Shown here piece after piece: positions 60,996 to 64,000 of a DNA stretch of 64,000 bases. Made by a program: the position numbers and the translations under genes. The stretch is from Phyllobacterium chamaecytisi (GTDB lineage: Bacteria; Pseudomonadota; Alphaproteobacteria; Rhizobiales; Rhizobiaceae): positions 62,001 to 126,000 of the forward strand of contig NZ_JAIQWW010000003.1 of NCBI RefSeq assembly GCF_020164455.1. The letters are read 5' to 3'. Positions within the stretch are counted from its first letter, which is position 1. Every line of letters begins with the position of its first letter. Below the pieces are notes generated by a model. It did no database searches. It was not told the DNA's origin and saw only the letters and a program-made list of their open reading frames with translations.

Positions 60996-61028
60996 GTCAG
61001 TTGTGGCGGTTGCACCGCCACAACTGAC
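60996..61028. terminator. Bidirectional hairpin between convergent genes
   Basis: GTCAGTTGTGGCGGT and ACCGCCACAACTGAC pair perfectly over 15 bp around TGC. It lies exactly between the stop codons of the isomerase-like gene (60991) and the aldo/keto reductase (61031). There is no long T-tract on either side. Confidence 0.65.
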
Positions 61029-61030
61029 CC

Positions 61031-62017
61031 TCATGGAATTGTAAACGGTTCGACTGCGGCATAGACCGCGTCCGGCACATCTACCTTCAGCAATTCCATG
61101 TTGCGGGTCAGGCTCGAGGCCTTGGCTGTGCCGATCAGAACGTTGGCGACGACCGGCTCCCGCAACGGGAAATGCATTGCCGCAGCGGAGAGTGGGATCG
61201 AGTTGGCTTCTGCAATTTTCTGCATGGCACGAACGCGGCCGAGAATATCGTCTGAGGCAGGACCATAGTCAAAATTTGCGCCCGCAACCGGCCCCGTTGC
61301 GAGAATGCCGGAATTGAAGACACCACCGATCACCAGAGAAATCTGTTGTTTACGGCAGACTTCGAGCAAACCGCGCTCTGCGGAGCGATCCAGCAGTGAA
61401 TAACGGCCAGCCAGTAAAATACAGTCTATCGGGTGCCTGGCAATCACGTCGAGACAGACTTCCACCTCGTTGACACCGAGACCATAAGCCGAGATCGCTC
61501 CCGATGATTTCAGTTCGTCCAGAGCGCGCATGCCGCTGTCCAGCAACTGACGTTGATAAATAGCATTTTTCTCCACGCCGTGCGTATAGACGCCAATATC
61601 GTGAACGTAGAGTATGTCGATCTTGTTCAGGCCAAGCCGGGCATAACTGAACTCGAACGAAAGCATGATCCCGTCGTAGCTGTAGTCGTAGTCAACCGTG
61701 AAAGGCAGGGGATTGACGTAAGAGTAGTCCGGCACCTGATCTTCCGGAACGGGGCGCAGCAGACGGCCGACCTTCGTAGAAAGCACATATGTCTCCCGCG
61801 GCTTGCTGCGCAGAAAATCGCCGGTCCGCCGTTCGGATAGACCGAAGCCGTAAAAGGGCGCGGTGTCGAAATAATGCATTCCCGCATCCCATGCCGCCTG
61901 CAACGTCTCCATCGCTGCTTCCTGCGTACATTCCCGGTAGAGCCCGCCGATCGCCGCGCCACCAAATCCGAATTGCGTTACTGCGAGCGGCGTCTTGCCT
62001 ATTGTGCGGATATCCAC
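61031..62017 (-). CDS. Aldo/keto reductase family oxidoreductase
   Basis: 328 aa. The barrel start VTQFGFGGAAIGGLYREC, then the catalytic Asp-Tyr in HYFDTAPFYGFGLSERRTGD and Lys in LSTKVGRLL, plus the VHDIGVYTH region and YGLGVNEVEVCLDVI, match the L-fucose/D-threo-aldose dehydrogenase subgroup. It oxidises a sugar or reduces an aldehyde with NAD(P). It converges on the Ugp/isomerase operon and may share its pathway. Confidence 0.9.
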   Translation of the reverse strand: MDIRTIGKTPLAVTQFGFGGAAIGGLYRECTQEAAMETLQAAWDAGMHYFDTAPFYGFGLSERRTGDFLRSKPRETYVLSTKVGRLLRPVPEDQVPDYSYVNPLPFTVDYDYSYDGIMLSFEFSYARLGLNKIDILYVHDIGVYTHGVEKNAIYQRQLLDSGMRALDELKSSGAISAYGLGVNEVEVCLDVIARHPIDCILLAGRYSLLDRSAERGLLEVCRKQQISLVIGGVFNSGILATGPVAGANFDYGPASDDILGRVRAMQKIAEANSIPLSAAAMHFPLREPVVANVLIGTAKASSLTRNMELLKVDVPDAVYAAVEPFTIP

Positions 62018-62043
62018 GGTTGTTCTCCTAGAATTTTTTCCGG

Positions 62044-64000
62044 CTATTTCTTGCGCAACGCATCTGCCAGAGCTGCGCCGAAAGCGCCTTGTGGCGAAGG
62101 TTGCGGCTTCTGGCCGCCTGACGCAGGAGCCGCCGTGCGCGATGGCTTGTCAACGGGACGGGGACCGCGTGACGACTCGCTTCCCCCGCCATCCTTGCGC
62201 ATTGTCAGGCTGATGCGATTGCGTTTGGGATCGACATCGACAACGCGTACTTTGACGACATCCCCAGCCTTGACGACTTCGTGTGCGTCTTTGACAAAGC
62301 GATCCGCCAATTGCGACAGGTGAACAAGGCCGTCCTGGTGCACGCCGATATCGACAAACGCACCGAAGGCGGCAACATTGGTAACCGTTCCCTCCAAGAG
62401 CATTCCGGGCTTCAGATCCTTTATGTTGTCGATGCCGTCGGCAAACGACGCCGTTTTGAATTCCGGCCGGGGATCTCGGCCAGGCTTTTCCAGTTCAGCA
62501 ATGATATCCCGCACTGTCGGCAGGCCAAAGCGTTCATCGACGAAGACGCGGGGGTCAAGCGCCTTCAATGCGCTGCTGTCACTCATCAGTGACCTGACAT
62601 CGCGACCGCAAGCGCTGACGATCTTCTTGGCAACACCATAGGCTTCCGGATGCACCGCGGACGCATCCAGCGGTTCGGTGCCGCCGGGAATGCGCAGGAA
62701 GCCGGCGCATTGTTCAAAGGCGCGCGGCCCGAGGCGTGCGACTTTCAGGAGGTCGCGACGGGTTTTGAATGGGCCAACCTCGTCGCGATGGGCGATAATC
62801 GCTTCAGCAAGTGAAGCACCGAGGCCGGAAATGCGTGCAAGCAAAGAAGCCGAAGCGGTGTTGAGATCAACGCCGACGGCGTTGACCGCATCTTCGACCA
62901 CGCCTTCGAGCGAACGTGCAAGACGGTACTGGTCGACATCGTGCTGGTACTGGCCGACGCCGATGGATTTTGGCTCAATCTTGACGAGTTCCGCCAGCGG
63001 ATCCTGCAAGCGACGGGCAATGGAGACGGCGCCGCGAAGCGACACGTCAAGCCCCGGGAATTCGGCAGCCGCAGTGGCCGATGCGGAATAGACCGAAGCT
63101 CCGGCTTCACTGACGATCACTTTCAGCGGTTTGGGCGGCGGCATGTCTGCCAACATATCGGCGACGAGACGTTCGGTCTCGCGACTCCCGGTGCCGTTGC
63201 CAATCGCGATAAGTTCGATCTTGTGCCTGACAACGAGCTTTGCCAGCTCGGCCTGTGTTCCGCGCACATCATTACGCGGCGGGAAGGGGTACACGGTCGT
63301 GGTGTCGAGAAGCTTGCCTGTGCCGTCGATGACAGCAACCTTCACGCCTGTACGAATGCCTGGATCGAGACCCATCGTTGCGCGCGAGCCTGCTGGCGCG
63401 GCCAACAGCAAATCTTTCAGATTGCGGGCGAAGACGTGGATTGCTTCTTCCTCGGCGCGTTCACGCAACGCGGTCATAAGATCGACGGAGAGATTGAGCG
63501 AGAGGCGAATACGCCATGTCCAGCGTACCACCTCCATCAACCAGTTGTCGGCTGCAGCACCATTGGCGTGGACTGAATAGGCATCGGCGATCATTCGCTC
63601 GACTGGTTTAGTCGCGGCGTTGTCTTCAGCATCGACTTCAAGGTCGAGCGACAGCACCTCTTCGTTGCGGCCCCGGAGCATAGCCAGAGCCCGGTGGCTC
63701 GGCACAATTGCCCAGCGCTCAAAATGATTGAAGTAGTCTGAAAACTTCGCTCCGACGTCCTGCTTGCCGTCTATTACCTTGGCACGGAGAACCGCGCGAT
63801 CTTGCATGTACTTGCGCAGACGACCGACGAGTTCGGCGTTCTCCGAAAAGGTCTCGACAAGAATATCCCGGGCACCTTCGAGCGCAGCCTTCACATCGGG
63901 AACGTCGTCGTTCAGGAAACGCTTGGCCAGCTCGGAAGGAATGGTGCGCCGGTCTGACAAGATTGTTTCCGCCAGTGGGCCAAGCCCGCGTTCGCGGGCA
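62044..64000 (-). CDS. tex: Tex family RNA-binding transcriptional accessory protein (N-terminus outside the window)
   Basis: The frame is open from the right edge (…[16 protein letters not shown]) to the TAG/TAA at 62044, about 651 codons; the full family is ~770 aa, so ~120 N-terminal residues are missing. Domains in order: the Tex N-terminal helical part, YqgF/RNase H-like ([40 protein letters not shown]), a helix-hairpin-helix unit ([20 protein letters not shown]), and an S1 RNA-binding domain ([34 protein letters not shown]), with a Ser/Pro-rich tail. Tex binds nucleic acid and affects transcription. The start TTG at 63960 is only internal. Confidence 0.94.
   Translation of the reverse strand, partial: ARERGLGPLAETILSDRRTIPSELAKRFLNDDVPDVKAALEGARDILVETFSENAELVGRLRKYMQDRAVLRAKVIDGKQDVGAKFSDYFNHFERWAIVPSHRALAMLRGRNEEVLSLDLEVDAEDNAATKPVERMIADAYSVHANGAAADNWLMEVVRWTWRIRLSLNLSVDLMTALRERAEEEAIHVFARNLKDLLLAAPAGSRATMGLDPGIRTGVKVAVIDGTGKLLDTTTVYPFPPRNDVRGTQAELAKLVVRHKIELIAIGNGTGSRETERLVADMLADMPPPKPLKVIVSEAGASVYSASATAAAEFPGLDVSLRGAVSIARRLQDPLAELVKIEPKSIGVGQYQHDVDQYRLARSLEGVVEDAVNAVGVDLNTASASLLARISGLGASLAEAIIAHRDEVGPFKTRRDLLKVARLGPRAFEQCAGFLRIPGGTEPLDASAVHPEAYGVAKKIVSACGRDVRSLMSDSSALKALDPRVFVDERFGLPTVRDIIAELEKPGRDPRPEFKTASFADGIDNIKDLKPGMLLEGTVTNVAAFGAFVDIGVHQDGLVHLSQLADRFVKDAHEVVKAGDVVKVRVVDVDPKRNRISLTMRKDGGGSESSRGPRPVDKPSRTAAPASGGQKPQPSPQGAFGAALADALRKK

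Noticed and set aside
1-64000. CRISPR array or insertion sequence
   Set aside because: No regularly spaced repeats and no transposase or IS-type terminal repeats were recognised.

Overview
The window looks like a GC-rich alphaproteobacterial (Hyphomicrobiales) chromosome or large replicon, close to the Brucella/Ochrobactrum, Phyllobacterium and Rhizobium groups. The evidence is the gene content (RirA-like iron box at exbB-exbD-tonB, DUF992, DUF736, VirD2/MobP relaxase, many ABC uptake systems, FixJ-type regulators) and the style of the promoters. No rRNA or tRNA gene and no CRISPR array was seen. Both ends cut genes: cydA on the left and tex on the right.

Region 1 (1-23.8 kb) is an accessory and stress region. 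It starts with cytochrome bd oxidase (cydA) and pyruvate:quinone oxidase (poxB). Next comes an unusual block: a class-C-like serine hydrolase, two large paralogous regulators built as OmpR-type winged helix + STAND/NB-ARC ATPase + TPR-like repeats, a soluble histidine kinase between them, and an SDR dehydrogenase. A conserved direct-repeat site (TTTGCA, N4, TTTGCAA, N4, GRACTCGC) lies upstream of the hydrolase, the kinase and the SDR. The block ends 4 nt from a truncated RND-efflux adaptor. It is followed by an ActR-like regulator whose phosphoacceptor Asp is Glu, a frameshifted MscS-cNMP channel, DUF992, a ClC channel, gene remnants (kinase N-terminus, zeta-toxin P-loop), two FixJ-family regulators, a kinase whose N-terminus comes from a YdeP-type oxidoreductase, Dps and an alpha/beta hydrolase. 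Two minus-strand structured RNAs with C-rich, anti-Shine-Dalgarno-like loops lie at about 15.7-15.8 and 21.8-22.0 kb and share a promoter element.

Region 2 (23.6-31 kb) is a decayed mobilizable element: DUF736, an HU remnant, a ParA remnant with AT-rich palindromes, an IncP-like oriT (inverted repeat plus TATCCTG/C nick motif), mobC, a relaxase, a small membrane protein, two XRE regulators (one frameshifted), an AraC regulator, and a deletion scar joining an amino-acid ABC ATPase to an ABC binding protein.

Region 3 (31.5-64 kb) is intact nutrient-acquisition DNA: exbB-exbD-tonB; a six-gene branched-chain-type ABC operon with a GMC oxidoreductase; a LysR gene; a polyamine-type ABC operon coupled by 4-nt overlaps to a carbon-nitrogen hydrolase and an FAD oxidase; a polar amino-acid ABC cassette without an ATPase; an agmatinase-family ureohydrolase facing a LysR-aminotransferase pair; gamma-glutamyltransferase; GST; a Ugp-type ABC operon with a sugar-phosphate isomerase-like gene; an aldo/keto reductase; and tex. 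Together these suggest scavenging of guanidino, polyamine and gamma-glutamyl nitrogen compounds.

Several single-base frameshifts in short homopolymers (about 15.0, 20.7 and 29.3 kb) could be real decay or assembly errors. Start codons were chosen from Shine-Dalgarno matches, signal peptides and overlaps with neighbours.
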